A stretch of DNA of 64,000 nucleotides from Cordylochernes scorpioides (GCA_030710605.1 CP092876.1:63612115-63676114), one strand, 5' to 3'. Counted from the stretch's first letter, positions 1 through 12,240 are shown. Notes: generated by a model not told the origin, from the sequence alone. Program-made: numbers and translations.

Positions 1-256
1 TTTATGCTCTGTATGTCTCACAAATATTTGTTGTAGACTTTATACGCTTTTTATATGTACTTTACATTTGTATGATTCATATATTATACATTTCATATAT
101 ACAGCAAGATTTGAATTGAAGGTTAGGAAAAAAAATATTATATAGACAATTCTAAATCTATGCGGGGGCAATTTTGCGGATGGCGATAATCAATGCAAAA
201 GGTGTAACTTTCCAGGTTGAAATTGAATCAAAGAATTGTGTTTCTCATCATCTTAA

Positions 257-428
257 TTCATGGACAAAACTTAAAGAAAGTTTCATATTTTGATGCCGCA
301 GATCGTCTTTTTGAAGGAGACAGAGGCAAATTTGTTCAAACTTGGTTATCTCATGGTGTCAATAAAGGTCACTGTGCATCAAATATATTTAAGAGTTATT
401 GTCTAAATCCCGATATACATATACAACC
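257..428 (+). mobile_element. MITE-1 copy 1, right end missing
   Basis: It begins with the family's terminal motif catggacaaaacttaaag and continues through the same internal sequence (gaaggagacagaggcaaa, then ggttatctc, then aaaggtcactgtg) as the copies at 7.8, 32.1, 42.0 and 45.1 kb. Copies at 16.7 and 22.3 kb are reversed. The inverted right terminus seen in the full copy at 45050-45245 is lost here. The open frame across it is a by-product of the repeat. Confidence 0.75.
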
Positions 429-430
429 TG

Positions 431-739
431 TCTCATCAATACTTCCATAAAGAGATTTTAAATATGATTCAGTTGGACCGATATTAGTCCAGGGTACATT
501 ATGATTTTACGCGGGAAAAATATTCAGTATAGGAAGATAAACTTTCTCATTTAAAGGTATTAAGCGAATATCTAATGCTATTATTTCCCCGCCTTATATA
601 ACATTCGAATTAAAAGTTGTAACAAAGAGATGGGTTGTGTTGCTCTTCTAAATTCCCCTTCAGACCATTAGTTTGAGAGTAAACAAGACAAAGCTTCGAA
701 GTATTTATCGAACACAGCTTTTAAAGGATTAAAAGTCAG
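431..739. other. AT-rich spacer, no feature
   Basis: I see no coding signal, repeat family member or RNA gene between the first MITE and the GC-richer island at 740. Confidence 0.5.
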
Positions 740-985
740 CCTCTGGGAATCATGGCCGCCGGGCCATTAATTAAAGAAAGACTTTCAAAAGAAGTCTTCT
801 CCCCCATATTGATCGCTCGAAGTGTAGCACGAGTTCTTAATGTCATTAGCGCTCCCTTCCTTCAGTTCCCTGGGGTGACGGGATTCAAATGGCGTAGAAT
901 TGTACTTCTCTGGTGGCACCGAGGTTTCTGGGTCTGTGAATGGAATAGACAGCTCAGAAGACAGTTGATTTGGCAAGAAGAACTC
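740..985. other. GC-richer non-repeat island, possible regulatory element or exon
   Basis: Base composition shifts sharply from the AT-rich flanks. A plus-strand frame of 119 codons opens at 752 with a good Kozak-like context (atcatggccgcc) and runs to 1111. Its product is basic and tryptophan-rich and matches no family I know. The island holds a homeodomain-type site (ttaattaa) and a short inverted repeat, aagacttt...aaagtctt-like, near 778-800. It could be a conserved noncoding element, an exon or an old transposon fragment. I do not call a gene. Confidence 0.3.
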
Positions 986-1123
986 TATTTCAAAATCGCA
1001 GCAGTTTTACACAACGCAGTGACAGCGAGATTAAATAAATTATTGGTTGATGAAGCTCTATTTTTCCAAATCAACTTTCAACCAACAAGCAGTTCTACTG
1101 AACAATATTAGCTCGGTGCATGA

Positions 1124-1420
1124 TTATTGCGGTTTCTTTTTCAGCAAATGCATCAGAAATACAAATTCAAAAATGACTCTTTGTAATCTTTGAATAGTCG
1201 AACGTTTCACATTAAAGTCTTTGGCCAATATTCTCGTCGTGCTCCTCAATGATTGACAAACGTGACTGTTAGTCGAAATTAGATTTTTGACATTTTCCTT
1301 CTTCATCTGCGTGGCTTGTATCGCCCGATCTCACTTCTTGAACTATATTCTAACTTGGCTTTTGTTGATAGTTCTTTTGTCACATAGTGCCTATCAAACC
1401 TTTTTTCGATGTGGTAGATC
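1124..1420 (-). pseudogene. Tc1/mariner-type transposase N-terminal relic
   Basis: Read on the minus strand, the segment encodes a helix-turn-helix module of the kind found at the start of Tc1/mariner transposases. Visible pieces are KKENVKNLIS followed by RSTTRILAKDFNVKRSTIQR, which has the expected pattern of a recognition helix. Upstream, in a shifted frame, IEKRFDRHYV resembles the linker after the first DNA-binding helix bundle. The frame is broken between these pieces and stops soon after the second one. No catalytic D residues follow, so only the DNA-binding part survives. Assignment rests on motif pattern, not alignment. Downstream (lower coordinates) I find no catalytic core. Confidence 0.5.
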
Positions 1421-1429
1421 ATAATATGA

Positions 1430-2052
1430 AGAATATAGTTATGATATTTTAACACGTTTTGATTACCTGATTAGATAAGATTATCATTATTAAAATTTGA
1501 GAAAACTCAATTTTTTTTTAAATACTGCGGTAAAATACCGCAAATTTTATGCACCGAACCAGCATATTATTTCAATGGCCCCTGGAATTTGCCCAAAAAT
1601 AACTTTATCAGTTAGTGCAAGCAATCAAAGTAGACTCAGGAAGAATCAAATTTTAGTCGGGTCTAGAAACAGCCGCGGCAACGCTCGCGGCAAGCAAGGA
1701 TTGTGAATTGCGGCTCTCACATAGCATCAGTTGGACAAAACAGAATATACATGATCTATATAATCTGTTTCTGAAGGTTATGGTGTCTGACTTGGAAAAC
1801 TTGGGATCTACTTCTGGTTGTTTGAATGGTGTTTGTTTGCGTATTGAATTTGATAATGAAATACACTTTTTAAGTGCTTAGTGTTTTCATGCGGTTGAAT
1901 ATATTATGATGGTATTTACTTTATCAATTCTTGATTTTTTTTCTTGTAAATTGAATTTGGTAATATAATTTTTCTCTTGAGTGCTTGATGTTTGTCTGTG
2001 GAATGGAATTCATGATGGAATCCACTTCTACAATATGCTATTTGATATAATC
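1430..2052. other. AT-rich spacer with short GC patch
   Basis: Mostly featureless. A small GC-rich patch at about 1658-1715 (gccgcggcaacgctcgcggc) is a direct repeat of cgcggcaa. No gene is supported. Confidence 0.4.
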
Positions 2053-2246
2053 AATAAGCAATCCAGGGCAAGGTCTATTTTAACTATTTATTATTTCTCA
2101 AGCTTTTGAACCAATATTCCCTTCAATAGGAGAGACCTAGAAGAACCACTTCCAGCAAATTATACTAGGTCTGCTTTTGAAGGGCATATTGGCACGAAAG
2201 CTTGAGAAAAAATAGTTAAAAGTGACCTGGTGCTGGATTGCTTATT
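2053..2246. mobile_element. Foldback element of about 194 bp
   Basis: The ends are exact inverted copies: aataagcaatccag at 2053-2066 and ctggattgcttatt at 2233-2246. Pairing continues inward imperfectly through aactattt...tctcaagctttt against aaagcttgaga...aatagtt and on to the aatattccctt / aagggcatatt pair. It behaves as a non-autonomous foldback DNA element or MITE. It contains no open frame. Confidence 0.7.
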
Positions 2247-2249
2247 TAT

Positions 2250-2800
2250 TTTGTTAAATTGTAAAGGCAGGGATGAATATGTGAAATTTTATTTGTCTGT
2301 GAAAGGAAATATACGATGGAATCTACCACAGGCTGTTTAAAGCGCAGTTTATGCCAGTTAGGCTTTAAGAACATTGACTTTGATTCAAGTAAAGGAACTG
2401 TGTTCTATGTGAAAATAAAATAATAGCATGAGGTGGGGGTGATGAATAGAAATCTGTCCCAAAGGAATAAGAAATAGTGCGCCGGCCAGCTGAATACATC
2501 CACCATTCTGGGAATTGAAGTTTGCTAGGGGGTGTTTGTCGTGGTAATCAATACCACTGTGATTTCGAAAAATATAAATATAGAATCGTCCACTATATAA
2601 TGTAGGCTTTGCAAACTTATTCCTCAAAGAACATTTCTATAATAGGCTTTTTTATGCTTTCAATATCTGAAATATTTTTAAAAAATGTTAAAAATTTGGG
2701 CTCTTATTGGTCCATTATTTTCTGCTCCTCTTTGAGATTTTTATTTTTCAGAAATGAAACAAATTAAATAGCACCTACCCTTTTTTATCTTTGTAAAATA
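2250..2800. other. Spacer with no recognised feature
   Basis: A short minus-strand open frame at 2385-2627 has no recognisable similarity and is probably chance. Confidence 0.4.
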
Positions 2801-2804
2801 TTAG

Positions 2805-2805
<1 letters not shown>

Positions 2806-2875
<70 letters not shown>
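2806..2875. repeat. (TA)n microsatellite
   Basis: About 35 uninterrupted TA units directly abut the retroelement-like sequence that follows. Confidence 0.95.
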
Positions 2876-2880
<5 letters not shown>

Positions 2881-2970
2881 CACCAGGTTGCGGCTTGGCA
2901 GACTCTTCAGCCTTGATTCTCTCCTGTGCTGGGTCTTGCATCTTACCAGAGCGTGTTTCAACCATCCTAC
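2876..2970 (-). pseudogene. Possible retroelement protein N-terminus (MVETRSG...)
   Basis: On the minus strand a frame starts at about 2967 with MVETRSGK followed by a charged stretch, then runs into the (TA)n tract. Short MVETRSG-like starts are common in LTR-retrotransposon polyproteins, so this may be the first part of a gag-type frame cut by the microsatellite. It lies downstream of the integrase relic on the same strand. That order (integrase, then a new start) would fit an LTR lying between two element copies, but no LTR pair was established. Confidence 0.25.
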
Positions 2971-3213
2971 AATTTTGTATAAGGGAATAATGAGATAACT
3001 CTACTTTAAGTAGCCTCCAGAATAATCTTTTTTTTTTCACATCAAAGAGAGCAGTGAAGTCACACAGTTTACCTAAATACAAATGATAATTCTATAATAC
3101 ATATATTCTGTTTATAATACATATATTCTGTTTAATAAAATAATTAAATATAAAATATAATTTTGAATTTAAAATATATGAAAAATAATATTACAAATAA
3201 AAATAAAATAGGT

Positions 3214-4027
3214 TCATTAGCCATGATGCAACACTTCCCCCTCTCCAGAGGTCGTCACGTCCTCGTGAGTTACCTCATCAATTCTCTCAAAATAGGGTTT
3301 GAGTCTCGAGACATGGACAATCAATGGGTCTTGACCAGGATTATCTTTCGGCTCAATTAAGTAATTTACGTTAGACAGCTTCTTTAATATTCGATATGGG
3401 CGAAAATATTTTCTCAATAGTTTTTCACATTTTCCGATTTTCCTGACTGGTGTCCAAACTGCCACTTAATGTCCTGGTTCATAGATTTTCTCATTGTGTT
3501 TTTTGTCATAGTTTCTTTTCATTCTTTCCTGAGTCATCTCTGTGTTGTTAATGACTACCTGTCTCGTCTCCATGCTATTTTATCTAAGTAGTTTTCTATA
3601 TATTCGTCGTAATCGTCCATGTTCTCGTCGTCTAAGAGGGACATGGGTTCCCTTCCAAACAACAGGAAAAATGGAGAGTAGCCTGTGGTTTCTTGAATCG
3701 TGGTATTATACGCGTGGGTGATAAAAGGGAAGATTTCGTCCCAGTTCTTCTGGTCTGTGTTCACATACATGCTGATCATATTGACTAAAGTTCTATTTAG
3801 CCGTTCCGTTAGTCCGTTAGTCTGGGGGTGGTAGCTCGTTGTAAAGCAGTGTTTAACTTTGCACATTTTCATTACCTCCTTCATCAAATTGCTAGTGAAT
3901 TGTGAACCTCTATCGCTAATAAGAAATCTTGGGGCCCCATGACGTAAAATAATATGTTCGATTAAAAATGTAGAGACTTCTTTCACGGTTGCTTCTGATA
4001 CTGCCTTTGTTTCAGCATACTTGGTAT
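3214..4027 (-). pseudogene. Ty3/gypsy-type integrase fragment
   Basis: The minus strand encodes the C-terminal half of a retrotransposon integrase. From about 4020 it reads YTKYAETKAV, then a catalytic Asp in ISDRGSQFTS, then YHPQTNGLTERLNRTL with the catalytic Glu. The order and spacing are those of the DDE integrase core. A frameshift near 3575 moves the frame to the C-terminal domain (RPYRILKKLSNVNYLIEP), and an in-frame TAA lies just before it at about 3466. A stop directly precedes YTKYAE, so the first catalytic Asp and everything upstream (RNase H, reverse transcriptase) are absent. It is a dead fragment. The Ty3/gypsy assignment follows from the HPQTNG...ER motif and the LIEP-type C-terminal domain. 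Confidence 0.85.
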
Positions 4028-5570
4028 ATCATATTATTTAAAAGACTAGTGATAGTAATAGATTATTTTAGTGTTCGTTAATCATACTAATGCCAATAAC
4101 ATCGAATATATTTGAATATATTCATTCATATATTAAATTGATATATACATTAGCAATATTCTAAACACCCAGTTCATTTCCTATTTGTTATTTTAACAGA
4201 GTAAGTCTCCTTTAACAATACTCGGAACATAAGTATTCAGTTATTGCGTTATTCAAATATTAAATCCTTTGCTACGATATCGGAGCCAATCTTGCGGGAT
4301 TCAACTTGAGCGTAATTTCCCTTATATCAGACTTATACAGACCATCCATTTTGGATAACAAAATACGATCTCTCTAGAACTGATGTCGTAAATTGTAATT
4401 TTCTTTAAGCTTATAGACCATTAATCAATAACCCAAATTTATTTGTATTGCAATATCAGAACATACCAATATTACTGATAATGAAACTTGACCTATATAT
4501 TCCATCACTATTTATGCGATGATCACTAACCTGGAACAAGTACAGGATATTCTCACTTTGGACATCAAACAATCGCAGTATTTGGTGAGATGGTTATAAA
4601 TTAAATATATGATTCTGGATTTAGACAGTATGGACTTATCTGAAACTGTAAAAACTATATGAGCATCAAACGAATTTATCAAAAGTACAACTTTATTTTG
4701 CGCGACAAACTTATCCTAATGGCATGTCATCTAATTGCATCGGTGGTCATCTCTACGCCAAAGGTAGGCCGTGAGTGTATATTATCAAAGAGGAACATAG
4801 CAGATTTCAGAAAGGCTTTAAGCATATAGAGTAGCGATAATGGTTACATTTTAAAGGCAAACCAAAGTTAGGATCGAACAAGTCTATGTTTGACAACTTT
4901 GGAACCTTGACAACCTTGATAAACTTGACAACCTTGAAAACTTGGAAGAAAACATTGTTGTTAAATGAAAACCACCTATCAAGGGTTCACTTTAAAGAGG
5001 TGTCGGATTATAAAATGTGATTTCAAATTCAGGCGGGGGATTATTAGGTAGAGATTCTAGGCATTCCTGTCGATATCAACGAAGATAGTTAACATGGTTC
5101 ATCAGAATATTCATGGTAAGTTTTATCATGATCTTTAAAGAACCTACAAAAAGTAACAAAATCTTATTTATGAGTTTACACAAAATATTGAATGTAATTC
5201 TGAAATTTTCTTAGAATAAATCAGATGAAACAATACCGAAGACACTCCAAGTAGAGATATGGTGAAAAATAACTCCCGATATGTCGATCTTCGTCACTCA
5301 GTTTAGCAAGGCAAAGTCATTCATGTCAGAAGCATCAAAAGTTTGAATTTAGCTTTTTTTATTCAGACAAAACTTGTTTTGCCAGCGAGTAGTCACTTGA
5401 AGTTTATAGTCCATAACAACAGGCCTTTCATAAATCCTGAAATAAGTTTCAATCAAATGTAATCAAGTCAATTGAAGTCAACTGACATTGAACCCGAAAT
5501 TCTTGTTGTTTCATGTACTTCGAAAAAGATGAAGAAGTATCCGCAATCACCGTTTTTTCTAACCATTTCT
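4028..5570. other. AT-rich spacer, short internal repeat
   Basis: No upstream pol sequence was recognised here. A small tandem motif around 4895-4945 (acaaccttga / aaacttg alternating) is the only structure seen. Confidence 0.4.
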
Positions 5571-5574
5571 TGGA

Positions 5575-6672
5575 GGCGCGGTATGAAAAATATCCTGCAG
5601 GTATTCTGGGTGAAAACACTGAATATATTGTAATTAAATACACCAGATATGCAATTCCTAAAATACCACTGAGGTATTCTAAATAGAATCCTTCACAAGT
5701 GCGGTATGTAAAATACCCCAGAGTTACTCTAGCTAAAATACACCACAGTTACTGTATTAAAATATAACACATATGCAGTTCCCAAAATAACCTACATGTA
5801 TTCTAGATAAATACCCTACAGGTACGGTATTTAAAATACTCCAGAAGTACCATATCTAAAATACACTACAGGTACTGTAATAAAATACATCGCATATGCA
5901 GTTCCTAAAATACCCCACATATATTCTAGCTGAAATACCCTATAGGTTCGGTATCTAAAATACACTACAAGTATTGTAGTAAAATAAATCACATATGCAT
6001 TTCCTAAAATACCCCACATGTATTATAGCTAAAATACACTACAGGTGCGGCATGTAAAATACCCCAAGTACTCTAACTAAAATAAACTACAGGCACTGTG
6101 GCAAAATACATCATATATTCAGTTCCTAAAATACCCCACTAGTAATCAAGATAAAATACCCTACTGGTTCGGTATGTAAAATGCCCTACAGGTACTCTAG
6201 CTAAAATTACACTACAGGTACTGTGTGTGGTAAAATACACCACATATACAGCTCCTGAAATACACTACAGGTATTCTAGCTAAAATACCCTACAGGTTCG
6301 GTATGTGAAATACCCACAGGTACTGTACAGGTTCTGTATTGAAATACACCACATATTCAGATCCTAAAATACCCCACTGGTATTCTAGCTAAAATACACC
6401 ACAGGTCTGGTATGTAAAATACCCACAGGTACTGTACAGGTTCCGTTTTAAAATATATCACATATGCATTTCCTAAAATATACGCACTACGGGTATTCTA
6501 GCTAAAATACCCCACAGGTCTGGTATGTAAAATACCCCACAGGTATTCTAGCTAAAATACACCACAGGTCTGGTATGTAAAATACCCCACAGGTATTCTA
6601 GCTAAAATACATCACAGGTCTGGTATGTAAAATACCCCAGAGAGGATCAATCTTTAAAATACCCTAGAGGTG
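5575..6672. repeat. Minisatellite, 50-bp unit at the right end
   Basis: Units contain tattctagctaaaatac and ggtatgtaaaatacccc. Between 6491 and 6650 the period is exactly 50 bp (aggtattcta starts at 6491, 6541 and 6591) with near-identical units. To the left, units are older and irregular and also include a cagttcctaaaatac variant. The short motif taaaatac(c/a)cc(a) recurs within each unit, so the 50-mer is itself a higher-order repeat. Minus-strand open frames across it are artefacts. Confidence 0.9.
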
Positions 6673-7071
6673 CAGTTACAATTATTTGTAAAATATTTAT
6701 TTTAAGAGAGAGAGAGAGAAGTCTTATTTTCTCTAATAATGAAAAACTTTAAACTAATTTGTTTTCTTCAGATGTCATCCGCAGGCCAACTTACTTTTGT
6801 GAATTTCCCAAATAAATATTTATCTTACTCCCCTCTGTTTGTGTTTCAAATAGAGCCAAGTTGTACGACAGTTTTTAAAATATGGATTGGACCCCTATTA
6901 TATTTGGCCCAACTGAATAGTTTTCCTTTAAAAAATATTATCTTTAATACGAATCGAATATAGATATTTTAAAATACGCTAAAATTGTGTGCGTTAAAAG
7001 TATATATTTTTATTATATTGTCAAATGTTGAAAATATAAGATAAATTAAATGGTTAGAGAAAAGACTCATA
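6673..7071. other. Spacer with a short (AG)n tract
   Basis: Contains gagagagagaga at about 6704-6719 and a short plus-strand open frame of no recognised family. Confidence 0.4.
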
Positions 7072-7073
7072 TA

Positions 7074-7344
7074 CACCTATCCCCCGATTTACACGGTAGA
7101 TACGTTCCTGAGAAAAACGTGTAAATTGAAAATTAAAAAAAAAATAAAAATTAGAAATACAGACACAGTGTGCGTGTGCAGCAAGTCAGCACATAAGCTC
7201 GGGATTCCTCATGAGATGTGTACACAGCGCATGTGTTTAATCATAGTAGCATTTAGTATAGTGCGATAAAAAAAAACTTATTTGGAAAACCGTGTAAAAG
7301 CGAAAACGTGTAAAACAAGTACCGTGTTAATCGGGGGGTAGGTG
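7074..7344. mobile_element. MITE with TA target duplication, Tc1/mariner or pogo-like
   Basis: The left end cacctatcccccgatttacacggta and the right end accgtgttaatcggggggtaggtg form imperfect terminal inverted repeats of about 25 bp. Both are flanked by TA. A second internal inverted pair (aaacgtgtaaa...) lies near each end. There is no coding sequence. TA flanks and size point to a non-autonomous Tc1/mariner/pogo-superfamily element. Confidence 0.75.
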
Positions 7345-7467
7345 TATAGAGGAAACTATCAAAGTTATTTGAGGATGTAAGATATGTAAATTTTATACTT
7401 CCCAAAGAAATTGAAGAAGTGAGGAAATATATAAATTAAAAAAACATATATATCATATTTAATCATT

Positions 7468-7505
7468 ATAGAAGAAGGAACACAAATCGTGGAGAAGAGC
7501 TTCTT
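7468..7505. repeat. Short repeat shared with 13.2 kb
   Basis: The string tatagaagaagg(a)acacaa(a)tcgtgga(g/a)aag(a)ctt(c)ttt recurs at 13219-13265, so both may be pieces of a dispersed element not otherwise defined here. Confidence 0.5.
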
Positions 7506-7776
7506 TATTTAAATTTGCATATACCTGTGACTTTCAGCCTATATATATCGGTCTGGTATTCCATATATCCTAAAATCATTATGTTTATGAGGATTCCCGA
7601 ATATGTATATTTTATGTGAGAGATTCTCAAACAGACATATTCCCTACTGACACATTACTGCAATGAGATATATTCTCGAAAGGTCTGGAGCTTCAGAGAT
7701 TAATCCTTCCAGAAGCTTCTACCGTTTGATCTACTATACTTGTCTAATATTGTATTTGACCTTTTTACCCTATACA

Positions 7777-7973
7777 CTCTTGGGCAAACTTTGAGGAAAT
7801 AGAAAGTCATTGATGTTGCCGGTCTTCTTTTTTTGAAAGTAAGAGAGGTAATTTTGTTCATACTAGGTTATCTCGTGTCTTCAATAAAGGTAACTGCAAT
7901 ATCTTTCAGAGTTATTGTCTAAATCCAGATATACCTGCTAAAAGGTACAACTTCCTTAAGTTTTGCCCATGAG
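7777..7973 (+). mobile_element. MITE-1 copy 2, full length, diverged
   Basis: Runs from ctcttgggcaaacttt to the inverted end cttaagttttgcccatgag. The internal text matches the 45 kb copy (tgttgccggtcttct, ggttatctcgtgt, ttattgtctaaatcc). Confidence 0.8.
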
Positions 7974-7974
7974 C

Positions 7975-9590
7975 ATCCAGAACTTTATTGGACTTTTTTG
8001 AAGAATGTATTTGATGAAACTATGGAAATTACCTTTAAGGATATTGCGAACATTTTCATGTTGAGAAAGACAAAATATCAGAATAACAATTTTATTTGAT
8101 TCAAGCAATTCACCCTTATTTACATGCAATAATTATCTATATATCTATATTAAATATTCAGCTACGGTATATATCAATTTCTGAATCGAGTAAGGGAAGT
8201 AGCTAATATTTGCATTAAATAATTTGAATTTCAGAATACAGATGGCGCAATTTATCACAAATAAATAATATTTATGATGGATAAAATCTATAATTATATA
8301 CAATACACAGGCATATCTTATTCTACGTTGACAATTTTCAATCTCATGTGTCCTAGCTGAGTAGATAATTATTTATCATGTTTAAAGCCTTAAAAAAACT
8401 ATGTGAAATATTATAACTCTTGTCAAAGCTTTATGGCCTTATCGTCGAACATTCGAGATGATTCATGTTAATATATTTTTATGCATTGTTATCAATTTGG
8501 AGAAGAACTTATACCCGGAATTGAGACTATGGTATAGAGACTATATTATAGGATTTCTGATGTCATTGAAGTTAGATGTGCTAAAGGCAGATCTCCCATG
8601 TAAGAAGTCAAGCTAATGGAAATAAAAGGTATATGTGAAGATATTTCAGTGATATGGAGAACAATTATTGCCAAATTCTATATTGGAGCAATTGCACCAT
8701 GCGATGATAAAGGTCTAAATCTATATATGTGGAAATCTCATTGTGTAGCTTCTCTGGCTTTAAAAAAATTATGCATCACTATAATTGACTTTTCATGGTT
8801 TTTAATGGTTATCCTTTTATATTATAACGCCCTTATATTCTTTAATAAAATGAAATATTATGATGTTTCAGCTAAAAAATAAAATTCATACAGCGATTAC
8901 TAAAGTAGCTGCTGAGCTCGATATATATTGGGAGAAATATTAAAATTGTAATGCAAGTCCCGTGTGTGTGTGTGACTACACCCAGAGTATTCATTTTATA
9001 GTAAAATATAATAGTTTGTAACAAAGTATATAGTTTATATACCCATAAAATACCAAAAACATATCTGCATAAATATAATTCATTTAATTGTTCATCAAAT
9101 CTCTCTTTCTTCTCGAAATATTTTTATTCCACTAAACATAGTTTTAATCTAGAAAATACAATATGGTAAGGAGAGGCCTCTAAAATTTGAAGCCGTCTAT
9201 TTTTATCAAATTTTTGTTGCCAGATTTGCCAGTATGGCTATCCTAGGTGCTTTCTCCTTTTTTTCCACATAAAGATTATATACACCAAAAAGGTGAAATG
9301 AAAAATTAATTAAAATTTGATAATAAGGTTTATTTCTCCTGATACCATCAAATATATGAGTAAATAAAAATTTTAATTTGACTATAAAAATAAATGTTTG
9401 ATCTCGATCAAGCGTATCATAAGCTCCTGAGCAGAGGCTCCTATTAACAGACTGGTTTATAAGTTTACCATGAGGAAAGGCTGACGTGTGTATTTGGCAG
9501 CAAGCTGTTATCTTATTTAGAAATCAATTATAATTATAAACTATTCTAGCTCGATTATTTATTCTAAAAAAACCATTTCTTTTTACAGTG
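7975..9590. other. AT-rich spacer, no gene supported
   Basis: An 88-codon open frame at 8616-8882 (plus) has the composition expected by chance in AT-rich DNA and no recognised motif. A fragment resembling the MITE-2 end (cagatggcgcaa) occurs at about 8241. Confidence 0.4.
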
Positions 9591-10015
9591 AAAAGGTGAG
9601 ATGGCCCGATTCAGTAAATGTTAACCAGGCTTCAGCGTTTAAATATAACGCGCTTTACCCTTTAATATCCGCCTGAATATTTATAATTTGAGGGTTTTCA
9701 CACTACTTAAATTCATTTTTCATCAATGTTCAAACATCTCCAAGCTCTCCGAAGACATTAATAGACCTTGAGACTTCAGAAGATCTATTCGTCTAGGCCT
9801 CGTCGCAAGCCGTCAGTAAAAACAAGCAGAATGTGAGCCAGACTAACCTTCCAATTGGTGGAAAAGCCCCAGCGTGTTTTCTCCAGAAATACCAACAACA
9901 ATCGATGTGATTGGTCCAAATTATAAGGTAGCTCTAATTAGCGCCGCGTGTGTTATTACCGCCTGTGATTAGGTTTTTTCCTCCTCACGCCAATTACAGG
10001 AATCCTATCCCCTTT
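9590..10015. promoter_or_regulatory. GC-richer repeat-free island, possible conserved noncoding element
   Basis: It is visibly richer in G+C than both flanks, free of the repeat families seen elsewhere, and has no sustained open frame. It includes several homeodomain-like cores (taatta, attagc), ccaattgg and gattggtcc. Whether it is conserved cannot be judged from one sequence. Confidence 0.3.
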
Positions 10016-10494
10016 CAGCACCATCAAATAACAATAATTTTCTTCATCCTTCTAAATATTGGGATGCTATGCAAATATCATTTGTTTACACGGAATATTT
10101 GAGTGTGGGTAATTTGAGTATTTTTATTATTAAATGGCTCATTCTGTGTGTGGATTAAAACACTATAATATTTCCTTCTGGATGATCGCTCATATTCCAG
10201 GAACTCTGTTTGGAACACTCAATCCACTCTCACTTGATGGAACTCCAATGGGCGGCTCGATAAATTCTAGATAGTGGAAAATATTATAAAATAGATAACC
10301 TTACTTTAACCCCTTCCCCCTAATATAAGCGTTCAATAAACATTTATTACTCTCATAGGAGCCTCTAAAAAAACTAATATTAGGGATGAGTTACCTTTAT
10401 TAAGTAAAGAGCGTAAAATTAATTTCAAGAATAATCTTAATGATCATTATTATTGCTTATAACTCTGACAGGACTTAGTATTTTTCATTATTAT

Positions 10495-10776
10495 CCTTAG
10501 TACACGTGGTACAAGCCATGATAATCATGGTGGATAGTTAGCGACTGATTTTAATGTAAGTGCATCACATGTCTACACATGTGAAAAGCAGTTAGACTTT
10601 GCACTTACAAATGTTCCAGAGCTCCGTTTGATTACTTGCACTCCCTGGTGGGGTTAGACTTTTGCAAGATTCGTGGACCATTGCAGCATTTTCTTTTAAT
10701 TATGAAAAAGTGCCCAATCCTGGGTCGTAGCGGTCGAAAACAATGGTTCAGACTACCCTTCCACCGACCCCCACAG
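10495..10776 (-). mobile_element. tRNA-like SINE-1, minus-strand copy
   Basis: Read on the minus strand it starts with ggtcggtggaag, carries the decayed promoter region (gaccgctacgaccca), then caccaggg, and ends in ataatcatggcttgtaccacgtgt. It matches the plus copy at 48893-49196 along its length. The plus-strand open frame 10636-10878 is a shadow of it. Confidence 0.85.
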
Positions 10777-10779
10777 GAC

Positions 10780-12240
10780 TTATTTTTCACAATAAATGCA
10801 GCCATTCTGAGGATTGAAGGATTTGCATCATATTGTCATTCACAGGGTAGTGACTTGTTTACTTCTGGTCCACCCTAGCCATGCTATGAACTGTTTGCAA
10901 ATATATTCTTAGTCTTCCACGGCCTCAAATTTCTTGCTTCCAATATGGTCTCTAGTATGGACTCAGCATTCAGTTTGACCACTTCTTGAGATCCCCAACC
11001 TTTGGTCATTATCCTATATACAAGTGTATTCTTAGGTTTAGACAATGGCAATTAACATACTTATATTGATATCTTTAAAAAGGGAAAGTGCAAAATACGC
11101 ATTATTTAGGAAATGATGGGAAATATACAATTCTTAAGTGGAGAGAGGGTGAGTTTTCAAACATACGTTCTTCAACACTTATTAGAACATGAAATCTCAG
11201 CATCCCGAAGGTTTATATATTTGCGAATGACGCGGAACGTCCGAAGGTAGTGTTGGGGGTACTTATATCATTATTCGGAGTAATTGGCTGCGTTTATTGT
11301 TGATGGCAATATCTAAGACCTACATAGGTAGGAATACGACTTTGCCTCTTGATATTTTTTTGGGTTTATTAAGACAGCTCTCATCCCTAGGGTAGCCCTA
11401 CCATGTGTACAAGACTCCAGATATACTGTCCTCCCCAGAGCCACCATCCCGCCACACTGGGGAAGTTAACAGGACTTGGAGAGGGAAATACAAGTTCATG
11501 TGTTGATATGTACAATAATAAGCATCCATTCTCTTTTCAACTATCAATATATTTACTGATAATAAATTGTCAGAATGTACTTATGTGAATAAACATTAAC
11601 ACTAAGTTATTTTTCTCTCTCTTTTTATGTTATTTATTTATTTATGCTTATGAGGTGATACAGCAGCGTATTCATAATGTAGCTGCTGTATTGTCCGTGA
11701 GGTCAAGAGACGTACGGGCCTCTGTGGTGTTGATCTCTTGGCTCTTTTTGTGTTATACCTAATTTTAAATAGAGATTTTAAAAATATATATTTATTCTTC
11801 TCATATAGACACTGGAATTTCTTTGTGAAAAATCCTCTTATAATGATAAGCATATATTGTTTATTCTGTTTCGATAACAAATTATTATTTTTCTTTCCAA
11901 TAAGCAACGTTATTTCCCTAACAGAATTATTTTCGCTAAAGCACCATGAGAACCTATTTATGACGTATTTTACTTTAAATAATTAAAAATAATAAGATTT
12001 GACCATATATATTTTATTCTAAACATATTTATTGAGAATGTATCATATTCCCATTTCTTTTCTTCTTTCGATTTAAAAAATATATTAAGATCATTTGACA
12101 TAATTGTCTTCATACTCGTTGTAAATCATCTCCAAAAGCTATTTAACTTACAGTGTCGGGACTATATAATTGTTCCCAATTCATATTCATGACTTTCCTG
12201 AAATTAAGTCAATGCTTTGGTGGTTTTAAAGCGTCAATTC
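10780..12240. other. Spacer with no recognised feature
   Basis: Local GC patches occur at 11215-11320 and 11380-11480. Open frames at 11403, 11638 and 11738 overlap each other on opposite strands and look like chance frames. Confidence 0.4.

Noticed and set aside
2801..3082. 93-codon frame ending in an Ile-Tyr repeat
   Set aside because: The tail is the (TA)n tract. Only the short MVETRSG part is kept, at low confidence.
5831..6019. Repeat-like protein with duplicated MWGILG segments
   Set aside because: It is the translation of the 50-bp-type minisatellite.
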